A stretch of 64,000 bases of DNA from NCBI GenBank assembly GCA_905178155.1, contig CAJINV010000018.1, positions 1,399,776 through 1,463,775 of the forward strand, in the 5' to 3' direction. The notes under the pieces were generated by a model. That model searched no databases, was not told the origin of the DNA, and saw only the letters and a list, made by a program, of their open reading frames with translations. The translations under genes and the position numbers were made by a program. Origin of the DNA: Amoebophrya sp. A120 (Eukaryota > Sar > Dinophyceae > Syndiniales > Amoebophryaceae). How positions within the stretch are numbered: the first letter of the stretch is position 1; the number at the start of each line of letters is the position of its first letter. Positions 10,034 to 18,360 of this stretch are shown here, piece by piece.

Positions 10034-10814
10034 TGAACGAGACATACACTGGTGTTTTCTACTGGTCTATGTGTTCATGTCTACTGAAGCGACAACCGCA
10101 AATCTTTCTCAATTATATTGCTCTGGACTGTTCATCGAGATCGATTGCACCACTTGCACTACGTTCGTCTACAGAGATTATAAGGTTATAAGGAACAACT
10201 ACGCGAGCGCATACGTTGAATGGTACATGAGCATAAAAGTTTTGTATGTCAAATTTTGATTTGTAAGACATCTTCGCGCACGAAATCCCTCGCAGTCTTC
10301 ATTGCCCCGTGTAGGATTTTTTTCCATCTGGCGAGAGAAGGCCGCTGCCCCCTCACACATAAAATCAATGTTGCATCATGCTTCATCACCCCCTCATACA
10401 TAAAACGCAGTTTTATCATGCGATTACTTTAGAAAGATAGAAAGGATCAAACCACGACAGCAGTGCTCCTAAGTGCGTTTCGTTTAGGTTACTATTTTAG
10501 GCTGTTTTATTGGTTTAGATAGTATTTTGCGGTATTTTTTTGACGGGATCGAGAAGCAAGTGGTGTTTTGGAACCTACTTGAGTCAAACAAATTTTGGTG
10601 CATTTCTTGGAACGGGACAAGTTTGGATAAACGAGAAGGCCGAGTTTTTGGATCCAGCAGTTTTTGATGTACCTCGATTTTTTACCCTCAACATGTTGAA
10701 GTTTTTCTTTTGGGACGTCGGCCTCAGAGCGACGATTTGGATGGCAAGATAACAAAGATTGTAGAAGTAGTAGACCCACAAAATTTTTTAACTACATCGC
10801 CACCAGCAGCAGCA
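10034..10814. other. Downstream part of the duplicated block
   Basis: No gene is supported. The sequence is collinear with 3348-4055, including the GCACGAAATCCCTCGCAGTC and AGAAGGCCGAGTTTTTGGATC segments. Confidence 0.5.
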
Positions 10815-11081
10815 TATCAAATGTAAAAGTGTCTGGGTCTGGAAGAATAGAATGCAACTTGTCATGCTAAATCTGAAGCATGCAAAAATCTGTGTTGCAT
10901 GATTACCAAAAGTCGTGCAGTTTTGACCAAGTCGGGATGGAGTTTCTCATGCAGAATAGGCATGAGAGAGATCGCGCAGAATCTGTCATGCTAGGTCCTG
11001 CATTCCAGACCTCGTGGGTCATGGAAAAGCTGCATGACAAGTCGCGCACTCTTCCAGACCCAGACATTTTTGCATTTGATA
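10815..11081. mobile_element. Introner-like element, family A, outside a recognised gene
   Basis: A 267-bp element, TATCAAATGTAAAAGTGTCTGG to CAGACATTTTTGCATTTGATA, with the perfect 5-bp direct repeat CAGCA on both sides (10810-10814, 11082-11086). The interior is collinear with the ROD copy at 18573 and is the reverse complement of the copy at 20664. No host exon is evident, so the insertion appears intergenic or lies in a degenerate gene. Confidence 0.85.
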
Positions 11082-11253
11082 CAGCAACACGTGGGTCATG
11101 GTTGTATCCAGGTCTTGATGATGTTTTGCAGTCATCGATACGAAGGAAAGGATCACAACAAAAGGACAACCAACCAAGGAACCAGCCACCCCTTCATGGA
11201 TACTTACATCAAACACTTGCGTCGACCAACTTACTATACAGCCCTCAGATGTC

Positions 11254-11315
11254 GTCCAACATCAAGCACCACCTCGTGGTCCAACAGTTGGACGAGGTGG
11301 CTTTATTTTCGTTCC
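11254..11315. repeat. Duplicated hairpin segment, copy 1
   Basis: A segment of about 62 bp is repeated at 12256-12317 with one or two differences. It folds as CCACCTC (11269-11275) against GAGGTGG (11294-11300), with an inner GTCCAAC/GTTGGAC pairing. TTTATT follows. It could be a small mobile fragment or an RNA 3' end; no function is assigned. Confidence 0.6.
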
Positions 11316-11619
11316 ACATAAGCCCCAGCGTAGCCGCCGCAATACTTTCGTTTTGTGTCTTGGAGGGGAAAAATTGTGAGGGAGTGCATAGCGATATTCC
11401 CATTTTTGCATTGCAAGTCAGCCACCCCCTTTCTGCATCGCAAGTCAGCAATTAATAAATTTGGATTTGTCGGAATATTTCAATACGTGACCTTATAAAG
11501 TGAGCAGTTTCGTTTTTGATGCAGAAAGCCTTCTCAACGCAGCCAGCTGCTTTTTGAGAAAAGCTAGCCCATTTTTTGTTAACAACTCTCTGTGCAAAAA
11601 ATTTGGTGTTGAAGTTTTA

Positions 11620-11838
11620 CGCCCATATCAAGCCTGAGAAGACAGGTTTTGGCCTTGGCGCTTAGCATGACAGACGTCTACGCTGTAGGAACATGAGCAT
11701 GACAAACCGCCTGTAGAATGCGGCGGAGCCTGTGGAGTTGCCTGCATGCAACACAGAGACGATTTGTGGCCACACATCAGCAACTTAATTTCTCGAAAGC
11801 GTACCTTGTCAATATGGGGAGGGGGGCTTTTTCCTTGT
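11620..11838. mobile_element. Introner fragment, family G, left end degenerate
   Basis: The interior (GCATGACAGACGTCTACGCT, ACAAACCGCCTGTAGAATGC) is related to 23570-23680. The right end CAATATGGGGAGGGGGGC followed by TTTTTCCTTG matches the family G terminus. The left TIR is not intact. It abuts the ROD-derived pseudogene segment. Confidence 0.6.
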
Positions 11839-12210
11839 AGGAGAAAACACGACCGGAGTGCTGCTTGGAGGGCTGAGAAACTTCCAAGTCGTATCCTCAG
11901 TAAAAACGTACCCACACCAGAGTTCCAATGCAGATTTGCAAAGACAGGAAGACTTGTAATGCGCATCCCCATGAGAGCCATTCCCAATCGTGTTTTGGAA
12001 TTTGTAATGCTGTAAACAGGATGAGCAGATGGATTTCTGACGCAGCTGGCCTTGCGAACCTGCACTACGCTACGGACTGCAGCTTGTGATGCGTGACTCA
12101 CAAAACTCCTAGGTTTGTGTTGCAAAATCCCCATCCTGACTCTGGTGTGGGTACGTTTTTACTCAGGATAAGTCGGCGGCTCCTCCTCGTCTTCGTCTTC
12201 TTATCGAAGT
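11838..12210 (+). pseudogene. Fragment of ROD/KNTC1 exon 2, interrupted by an introner
   Basis: Bases 11838-11891 and 12171-12210 together match 19013-19105 of the ROD gene (shared GGAGAAAACACGACCGGAGTG, AACTTCCAAGTCG, GGCGGCTCCTCCTCGTCTTC). A family B introner sits between the two halves. Only this short part of the exon is present, so it is a non-functional duplicate. It provides an occupied/empty site comparison. Confidence 0.8.
11892..12170. mobile_element. Introner, family B, in the ROD pseudogene fragment
   Basis: A 279-bp element, TATCCTCAGTAAAAACGTACC to GGTACGTTTTTACTCAGGATA. It is flanked by AGTCG (11887-11891 and 12171-12175). The paralogous site in ROD (around 19066) reads straight through AAGTCGGCGG with a single AGTCG, so the element and one repeat are the net insertion. 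Confidence 0.9.
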
Positions 12211-12250
12211 TATCAAATGTAAAAGTGTCTGGGTCTGGAAACTTGTGATG
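12211..12250. mobile_element. Left end of a family A introner, truncated
   Basis: TATCAAATGTAAAAGTGTCTGG followed by AACTTGTGATGCTG is a family A left terminus. After about 40 bases it changes abruptly into the duplicated hairpin segment, and no right TIR follows. Confidence 0.6.
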
Positions 12251-12255
12251 CTGAT

Positions 12256-12317
12256 GTCCAACATCAAGCACCACCTCGTGGTCCAACAGTTGGACGAGGT
12301 GGCTTTATTCTCGTTCC
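12256..12317. repeat. Duplicated hairpin segment, copy 2
   Basis: Second copy of the segment at 11254-11315. The stem arms are CCACCTC (12271-12277) and GAGGTGG (12296-12302). Here it directly follows the truncated introner end. Confidence 0.6.
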
Positions 12318-13106
12318 GAGCTTCGACTTGCGCCTCCTCGTTCTGTCCGATGAGGATTCGTTACTGAAGTTGAAGGAAACAGCCACTGCTTAGAGAACAC
12401 CATCGGTTTTTGGTCGTGTTTTGGAGCGATGCAGAAGTTTAGTTCTTTCAATTTGAATCAGGCAACGAACAGGATCTCGGATCAAATGAATCCAAAGTAG
12501 ATCATACAGATTGAATTTCCATCGATCCTAGTGAAGAAAGTGTTGGGCGCATTAAGGATCATGGGCGAGGGTTCATCATCGTGTTTCCGTTCTGTGAAAA
12601 TTCAAATGCATGCCTCATTTCCCGCCGCATCAGCAACAACCAGCTTCACCCGGTTCAGATCAAATTTCTTCCTTGTATGTAGTTTGGTAAAATGATCATT
12701 TGGATTTGCCCACCCGATCAACTACAGGATCTTCGCTATGATCATTTTTTGTGGATCGTCCAAATGGAAACGTTTGAAGGTGAGCAGAAACAGATAGAGA
12801 GCAATGGAATATCATCCACCACGACCACCAGGGTTGTTGACCACACGAACCGAAGAACACGCATTTTTTGCACCAGTTTTCGGAGATTCTTGGGAATTAT
12901 ACGTGAACAATTCTAGTATAACTACGAGGACTCTTATGCTTTTACTTTGATCTTCTTCTTTTTCTACCCTTTTGAGTAAATACTGCTGTTTTTTTACTTG
13001 TCGTTTTGCCCTAGTCTAATCGACTTCCGCTTTGATGTTTTGAACGATTTAGCCCTGCCAGAGGTCGTCGTTTTATAAATCTGTTTAATTCAACATCATC
13101 ACAACA
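12318..13106. other. Upstream region of paralog 3
   Basis: No gene is supported. The block is collinear with the region upstream of paralog 2, for example GATCATTTGGATTTGCCCAC at 12694 versus 8143. It therefore represents the duplicated 5' flank. Confidence 0.5.
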
Positions 13107-14840
13107 ATGTCGGAAGCAGCTGCGCGAAGAATGGGAAGCGAGGAGGTAGCGTTTTCATCTTCGTTGCAGAAAACTGAAAATGGCACCGGCCACGTGGATC
13201 TGGAACACGGCGACGCCACGTTATTTCGGGACGAGAGCAGCACAACTGCGGCGCTGCTTGACGAAAGCAACGGGGGAAAATATGAGCAAGAAAATCATGA
13301 TGAACATGAAGGAGACCACCACTCTGGTGTTCAACATCGACGCTCCGGGCTACTTCTGACCACACTTCTTGCTAGTGCCACGGTCATTTTCGCTGCTGCT
13401 TTTGCCGTTGTTTTGGGTCTCTACGTGCAAGAAACGATCCAGGTTGAGAGGCTCACGGAGCAGGTCGCGGAACTTAGGAGCGGCGGGGGTCCGAGCGGTG
13501 CTGACGGGGGCCCGACCTGTGGCGGCCCGACTGGTGGTGGGTCCAGCGGTCCCGGGAGTACGGGGCCCAACAACGGTGGCGGTACGGGGCCCAACAACGG
13601 TGGCGGTACGGGGCCCAACAGCGGTGCCGGTACGGGGCCCAACAACGGTGGCGGTACGGGGCCCAACAACGGTAGCGGTACGGGGCCCAACAACGGTGGC
13701 GGTACGGGGCCCAACAACGGTGGCGGTACGGGGCCCAACAACGGTGGCGGTGGCGGTCCGCCCAGCGGCCGCGACCCCAACAGAGACCCGGTTCCGGTCC
13801 GGACCAACCAGTTGCCTCTGGACGTGCCGAGCGAGATGGTGGAGGTGTTCCGCGCGACTGACGCCGCCGCTGCCGGCAAGCGGGTCGCGGTGTGCATGGT
13901 CGGTGGCGTGCGAGCGTTGACTTTGCCAAATGTGTACAAGTCCATCGGAGATAACTTGCTTGGAAATTTGAAGGACACGGGCGTGGGCGTGGACCTGTTT
14001 TTCCTCGGATCCCTAACCCCCCGGGGTCATAATGGTGGAGCGGCCTCCGCGGACACGATTAGCCAGCCGGATGACCCGCGGCTGGTGGCCGGGTTGGACT
14101 ACTTGGAATCGAAAGTATCCACCTTTGCGAAGAAGCGGATCGTGCCGGATAGCACCTGCGGTGCCGTCGCAGATGTGATGGCCGACCAGGGGCGGGGTGT
14201 GAGGTCTTCTGCTCCCGGGGAAGCACCACGCTACGACGGTCCGCCCGTGCTGCCCACCTCGCTGTGCACAGACAGGCAGTTTTATAAATCAGCCTGGTTT
14301 CTGCAGATGATGTGGGTTGACGCTTGCTTTGCGGACGTGGAAAAACACGCGGAGGCGCACAACCTGACCTACGACTTGGTGGTCCGCGCCCGGCCCGATA
14401 CGGGGTTTTTCGAGCCGCTGGACTGGAACGCGGCGGCCGCGAGCCCGGAGTTTTCGGTCGCGCGAAACTTCCCCACCCTGCCGGCGAGGCCGCCGACGAG
14501 TACGAACCGCGTCTGGGACTGGTTCTTTACGGCGCCGTTCCACTATATCCCGAAGTTCCGTGCCGGGACGGTTGGGTGGTACGTAAAATACGACTCTGCC
14601 GCGAATGAGTTTCGGGACAACCTGAACGGCAAACATGGCCTACCCGACTTCGGCGCCTTCGCCAACTACTCATTCACGACCGTCGTTCGCAGGCCGTTCC
14701 CCGTCACGATCGTGCGCACGGCATCGCAGGCGCAATGTAACTTTTTCGAGGGCTACAAGAAGGAGGGCTTCGAACAAGTGGGCAGCAGACTGTTCGGTGA
14801 CTGCGAGCAGAAGCAGAGAGACGCGTACTGGGGGCTATGA
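13107..14840 (+). CDS. Type II membrane protein, glycosyltransferase-like (paralog 3)
   Basis: A 577-residue single-exon protein and the longest of the three paralogs. Order: acidic cytosolic tail, a transmembrane segment near residues 85-110, a short coiled stretch (VERLTEQVAELRS), a long stalk of about 85 residues with about eight TGPNNGGG units, then the globular domain with KRVAVCMVGGVRAL, YKSAWFLQMMWVDACF and VVRARPDTGF. The domain has drifted from paralogs 1 and 2 in places, for example LPARPPTSTNRVWDWF and EGYKKEGFEQ. The extra length is almost entirely stalk, consistent with a luminal catalytic domain held away from the membrane. The enzymatic role is inferred, not shown. Confidence 0.75.
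   Translation: MSEAAARRMGSEEVAFSSSLQKTENGTGHVDLEHGDATLFRDESSTTAALLDESNGGKYEQENHDEHEGDHHSGVQHRRSGLLLTTLLASATVIFAAAFAVVLGLYVQETIQVERLTEQVAELRSGGGPSGADGGPTCGGPTGGGSSGPGSTGPNNGGGTGPNNGGGTGPNSGAGTGPNNGGGTGPNNGSGTGPNNGGGTGPNNGGGTGPNNGGGGGPPSGRDPNRDPVPVRTNQLPLDVPSEMVEVFRATDAAAAGKRVAVCMVGGVRALTLPNVYKSIGDNLLGNLKDTGVGVDLFFLGSLTPRGHNGGAASADTISQPDDPRLVAGLDYLESKVSTFAKKRIVPDSTCGAVADVMADQGRGVRSSAPGEAPRYDGPPVLPTSLCTDRQFYKSAWFLQMMWVDACFADVEKHAEAHNLTYDLVVRARPDTGFFEPLDWNAAAASPEFSVARNFPTLPARPPTSTNRVWDWFFTAPFHYIPKFRAGTVGWYVKYDSAANEFRDNLNGKHGLPDFGAFANYSFTTVVRRPFPVTIVRTASQAQCNFFEGYKKEGFEQVGSRLFGDCEQKQRDAYWGL
13558..13750 (+). repeat. 24-bp coding minisatellite, about 8 units
   Basis: Units of the form ACGGGGCCCAACAACGGTGGCGGT repeat in frame about eight times with few substitutions (one unit has AGC for AAC, one GGTAGC). 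Low divergence implies recent expansion. Confidence 0.9.
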
Positions 14841-15825
14841 TGACAGAGCCGCAGACTGTTTTGTGATCTTTTCGGGCCGGGGAAACAACCACGAACCACC
14901 TCTGCTGGTTATACGACGGAGAAATTGTTCCGGACTGTTCATCGATTGCACCACTTGCACTACGTTCGAATTTCTACAGAGATTATAAGACTGCAATGAA
15001 CAACTACGCGAGCACGTACGTTGAATGTATGATATATGAGCATATAAGTTTTGCGTGTAAGATAGATTTCTAGCACATTTTCGCGGCGCACGAACCCCAG
15101 CGCAGCTTTCATTGCCCCGTGTAGAATTTTTTTTATCTGGCGCGAGAAGTAGGCCGCAACCCCCGACCACGACGAAGAAGCCTGCGCTATATGAAATGAA
15201 AAATTTTGAAACCCAGATTCTCCATTCGTTTTTCGTGACTTTACAACTAGGAAGATAAGTAGAGTATATTTTTTGAAGATGCAGAAGAGGAAGAACCCTA
15301 AATCCTAAACCCCATAGTAAGAATCTTCGCTAGCCACATGAGATGAAATGGAAAGCTAGCCTCCACATGAGAGAAGGTGAAGGACAACTTCGGTAGCCAC
15401 AAAGTAGAACTATTGAAATAGCGCTAGCCGCATGAGATGAAAGAAAACCTTTCAAGCGGTTCCATGTGACCATCCTAACAAACAACAACAGCTTCAACTT
15501 CACACTGCTAAACTAGAGCGGGAAATGGGCTATTGATTTTTAATTACTCGTACATTCAGACAAGTACAAGTTGGGAGCTAAAGATCATACTGAGAGAGAT
15601 ACGAAACTTTTTCTAAGCCCTGGAACATTTTGATGCCGTCCCCGGGCACGGAAAGAAAGAAAGCCTGCGCTAGGTACTTAAGTAATTAAATGCTTTTTGC
15701 AAGATCGCGCTTTTTCTTTTGATACGAAATTCAGGCAGCAGGATAGCGCGCTAGCCTGCAGAAGTCGCGATCTGCGCGAGGAGCATAGCGTGCCTGTTTT
15801 TTTCTTGCAGTGTGTGGTGGTACAG
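14841..15825. other. Downstream flank of paralog 3, then intergenic
   Basis: Bases up to about 15,180 match the other paralog 3' flanks. Beyond that no gene is supported. At 15,291-15,313 a short run AACCCTAAATCCTAAACCCC resembles degenerate CCCTAAA telomere-type repeats, too short to interpret. Confidence 0.4.
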
Positions 15826-15890
15826 TAAACCTAAACCGAGGTGGAGCACCGAAAGGGCGAGGACACGAATTGTAGCAGCGAAAGTCGTTT
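15826..15890 (+). repeat. Dispersed repeat, diverged copy 4
   Basis: TAAACCTAAACCGAGGTGG then GAGGACACGAATTGTAGCAG keeps the two ends of the dispersed repeat, but the GGTCGCGACC palindrome is replaced by GCACCGAAAGGGCG. A TTTGGCGCTCCA follows near 15,946, matching the end of copy 3. Confidence 0.55.
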
Positions 15891-16452
15891 TTGATGACCC
15901 CGGTGGTGCTAGAAGCAGAAACAACGAAAAGAAAGAGCTTGCTGGTTTGGCGCTCCAAGCTGCACCCCCAGTCTAGAAATGCGGCGGTTGTTTTAGAAGT
16001 TGCTCTAGTTCGCTGTAGTTCTCAACAGCTTCGAGTTGTTCGACTTGCGCTTCGTCGTTCTTGATTTTTGTGCCCTTCTAGAAATCTTCGTGGCTGAAGC
16101 TAAATGAAGCCATCGCATGTTCGCGTTTTTCATCTTGAATCGATAAGAAATAAGTGACCGCTTTTGGTACAGTACAGAGTTGTGAACAAAACGACCGTTT
16201 TCGATTGTGTTTTGGAGCGAGGCAGAAGTGCAGTTGTTGTTTCAAATGGCCCAACGGACAAAGTATACACAAAACTGTGGCAAAGTTGTAGCAGGTTTGA
16301 CTATCGATGGACGGTTGTTCGCCAACCCCCAATGACGGCCTATTTATTGAGTCTTTTTTTTCTTTTATGTCTCGTCGCTTTTCGCAAAAGGCTGTCTAGA
16401 AAAAGTGTTGGAGGAGTCGGCCGCAAGAAGTTTGTTGGAGGAGTCGGCCGAA

Positions 16453-16587
16453 GCTGGACGACAAGAACTTCGAGGCCTATTCCAAGAAGCTGGAGGAATG
16501 GGAAAGCGCGCTCACCAAGATCACGGACCGCAAGGCGGCGCAGAGCCGCGGAATCATCAAAGCCGCGAAGGCCAACGGCAAGTAGGT
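16453..16587 (+). pseudogene. Fragment encoding a charged helical C-terminus
   Basis: The frame AAG CTG GAC GAC AAG AAC encodes KLDDKNFEAYSKKLEEWESA, then a Lys-rich tail ending KAAKANGK at a TAG. Composition is that of a real protein, but no start or upstream exon can be joined to it. The preceding 60 bases are repeated in part at 17,645-17,700, so it is probably a broken gene copy. Family unknown. Confidence 0.35.
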
Positions 16588-16739
16588 CAGTGCACTCCGC
16601 TGCCAAACGTCGGGCTTTTGCTTGTAACCCACGCGCGCAGGCAGACAGACCCTTATACTTTACCTGCAAAGAGCTAGAGCAAGGGCCTCGCCGTCCTTTT
16701 TTCGCATCAATCTTTTCACTGTGGGTGAGCGTCCAGCTC

Positions 16740-17165
16740 CTAGGGGGGCCTGAGCGTCCGGCTTCTCGTAGCCGGAGAAGCTGGCCTTCCAGCTTCTCGT
16801 AGACCCAGGGAAGCTGGACTGTCAGCTTCTCGTAGAGCCGGGGAAGCCGGACTTTCAGCTTCTCGTAGAGCCGGGGAAGCTGGACTTTGTTTCAGCTTGT
16901 CGTAGAGCCGGGGAAGCTGGGCTTCCAGCTTCTCGTAGAGCCGGGGAAGCTGGGCTTCCAGCTATTCGTAGAGCCGGGGAAGCTGGGCTTCCAGCTTCTC
17001 GTACAGCCGGGGCAGCTGGACTTCCAGCTTCTCGTAGAGCCGGGGCAGCTGGACTTCCAGCTTCTCGTAGAGCCGGGGAAGCTGAGCTGCCGGCTTCTCG
17101 CAACCAGGGAAGCTGGACTGCCAGCTGCTCGGAGCAGGAGTGCTGGCGTTTCGGCTGCCAGAATC
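16740..17165. repeat. Minisatellite, about 33-bp unit, about 12 copies
   Basis: The unit is close to GGGAAGCTGGACTTCCAGCT then TCTCGTAGAGCC. It includes the palindrome AGCTGGACTTCCAGCT. Variants differ at a few bases. It is open in several frames on both strands, which is a result of the periodicity and not evidence for a gene. Confidence 0.85.
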
Positions 17166-17560
17166 TAGAAGCTAGATTTCTAGATTTCTAGAACCTAGAA
17201 ATCTAGATTTCCAGACTTCTAGATTTCTAGATTTCTAGAAATCTTGGCCGCCAAAGTCTAGAAATCTAGAGGCTACGGAACCCAGAACCGCTATCCCAAT
17301 AGACGTTCTGGGGTCAGAAGCTCTATTGCAATAGACGTTCTGACTCCAGAACCTCTATTGTGATAGAGGTTCTGGGTCCAGAAGGTACGAGATAGAGCTT
17401 CTCAAGCTAGAAAATGTCAAGAAACAGTGGAAAGATTAGAAAAAAAAACAAAACAATCAAAGAGCAACAAAATCAGTAAGAAAAATAAAGAAAAAAAGAA
17501 AAAAGAAAGATTCTAGAAAATCTAGAAAAAGCTTAGAAATCTAGAAAACCTAGAACATCT
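17166..17560. repeat. TCTAGA-rich and CTCTATTG-rich inverted repeats
   Basis: First, overlapping TCTAGAAATCTAGATTTCTAG palindromes occupy 17,166-17,265. Then TCTATTGCAATAGACGTTCTG and its variants occupy 17,285-17,400, followed by an A-rich tract. This is a low-complexity palindromic zone continuing the minisatellite. Confidence 0.7.
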
Positions 17561-18360
17561 ATGGAGAAGTTAGAAAATGGCCGAGAACCTCTATCAATAG
17601 AGGTTCTTATAGAAGTTCTTGAATATTTTAACTTAAGTGACCCTTATTTCGCAAAAGGCTGTCTACAAAAAGTGTTGGAGGAGTCGGCCGCAAGAAGTTT
17701 TGCTTACCTTCGCAAAGGAATTTCTTGGCGAAATGAAAATTTAGGCCTGCATATAATTGCGCTACATGCTACAGCTGCTCTGAACATAATCAATCTTGCT
17801 GAAATAAGTTGTGCAGAAAATTTATTGTAGAACAATGCGGAATGAAAACCAAAACAACATGAAGCAGTGATGACCTCCGTCGAGGACCTCGTGGTGTGGA
17901 AAGTGAAGGTTTCAGTTCTTTCTTGTGGAGGTTGACAAAAAAGCTGCACTGCGCCGTCGAATGTGGATCTCGCGAACCACAGCAGGAATTTCTACGTACC
18001 GGAAATCAAGTGACTTACAAGTATGGTGCGCCGGGCAGTTTCGCAGGAGGGCGTGGCTGTTTCACGTGGTATAGGTTCACAGCGATCGACGGAGCTAGCA
18101 GGACCTCCGACAGCACCTCTCATTTCGCCTGCTGTCCGAAGCGGACGGTGTTCATTTGTTGCGGCTATCATAAGGGCTAGTACTCCTGCTCCTGCAGCAT
18201 CGCAAAAATGATCGGTCGAGGTTCACAAGGAAATAAAGCGTGGTGTAGTTGTTGAGATACACACGTCGCGGACGAGAAGTTCACGAGCTCCTCGGTGCCA
18301 CCAGGTGCTGTCTTCACCCCCGCAGCCGCTCTTCATCTCGTTCCACGGACCTTGCTTGCC
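17561..18360. other. 5' flank of the ROD gene
   Basis: No independent gene is supported. A frame leading into ROD is open from 18,256, so an upstream coding exon is possible but cannot be located. Confidence 0.35.

Noticed and set aside
13421-13978. Long alternative frames (both strands) over the Gly-Pro-Asn repeat
   Set aside because: The 24-bp periodicity keeps several frames open. Only the + frame joins the conserved N- and C-terminal parts found in all three paralogs.
15291-15313. Possible telomere repeat (AACCCTAAATCCTAAACCCC)
   Set aside because: Only about three degenerate units are present, far too few to indicate a telomere or a reliable interstitial site.
16164-16802. A 212-codon frame ending in the minisatellite
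   Set aside because: It reads the conserved KLDDKNFEAY segment in the wrong phase and runs into the tandem repeat.
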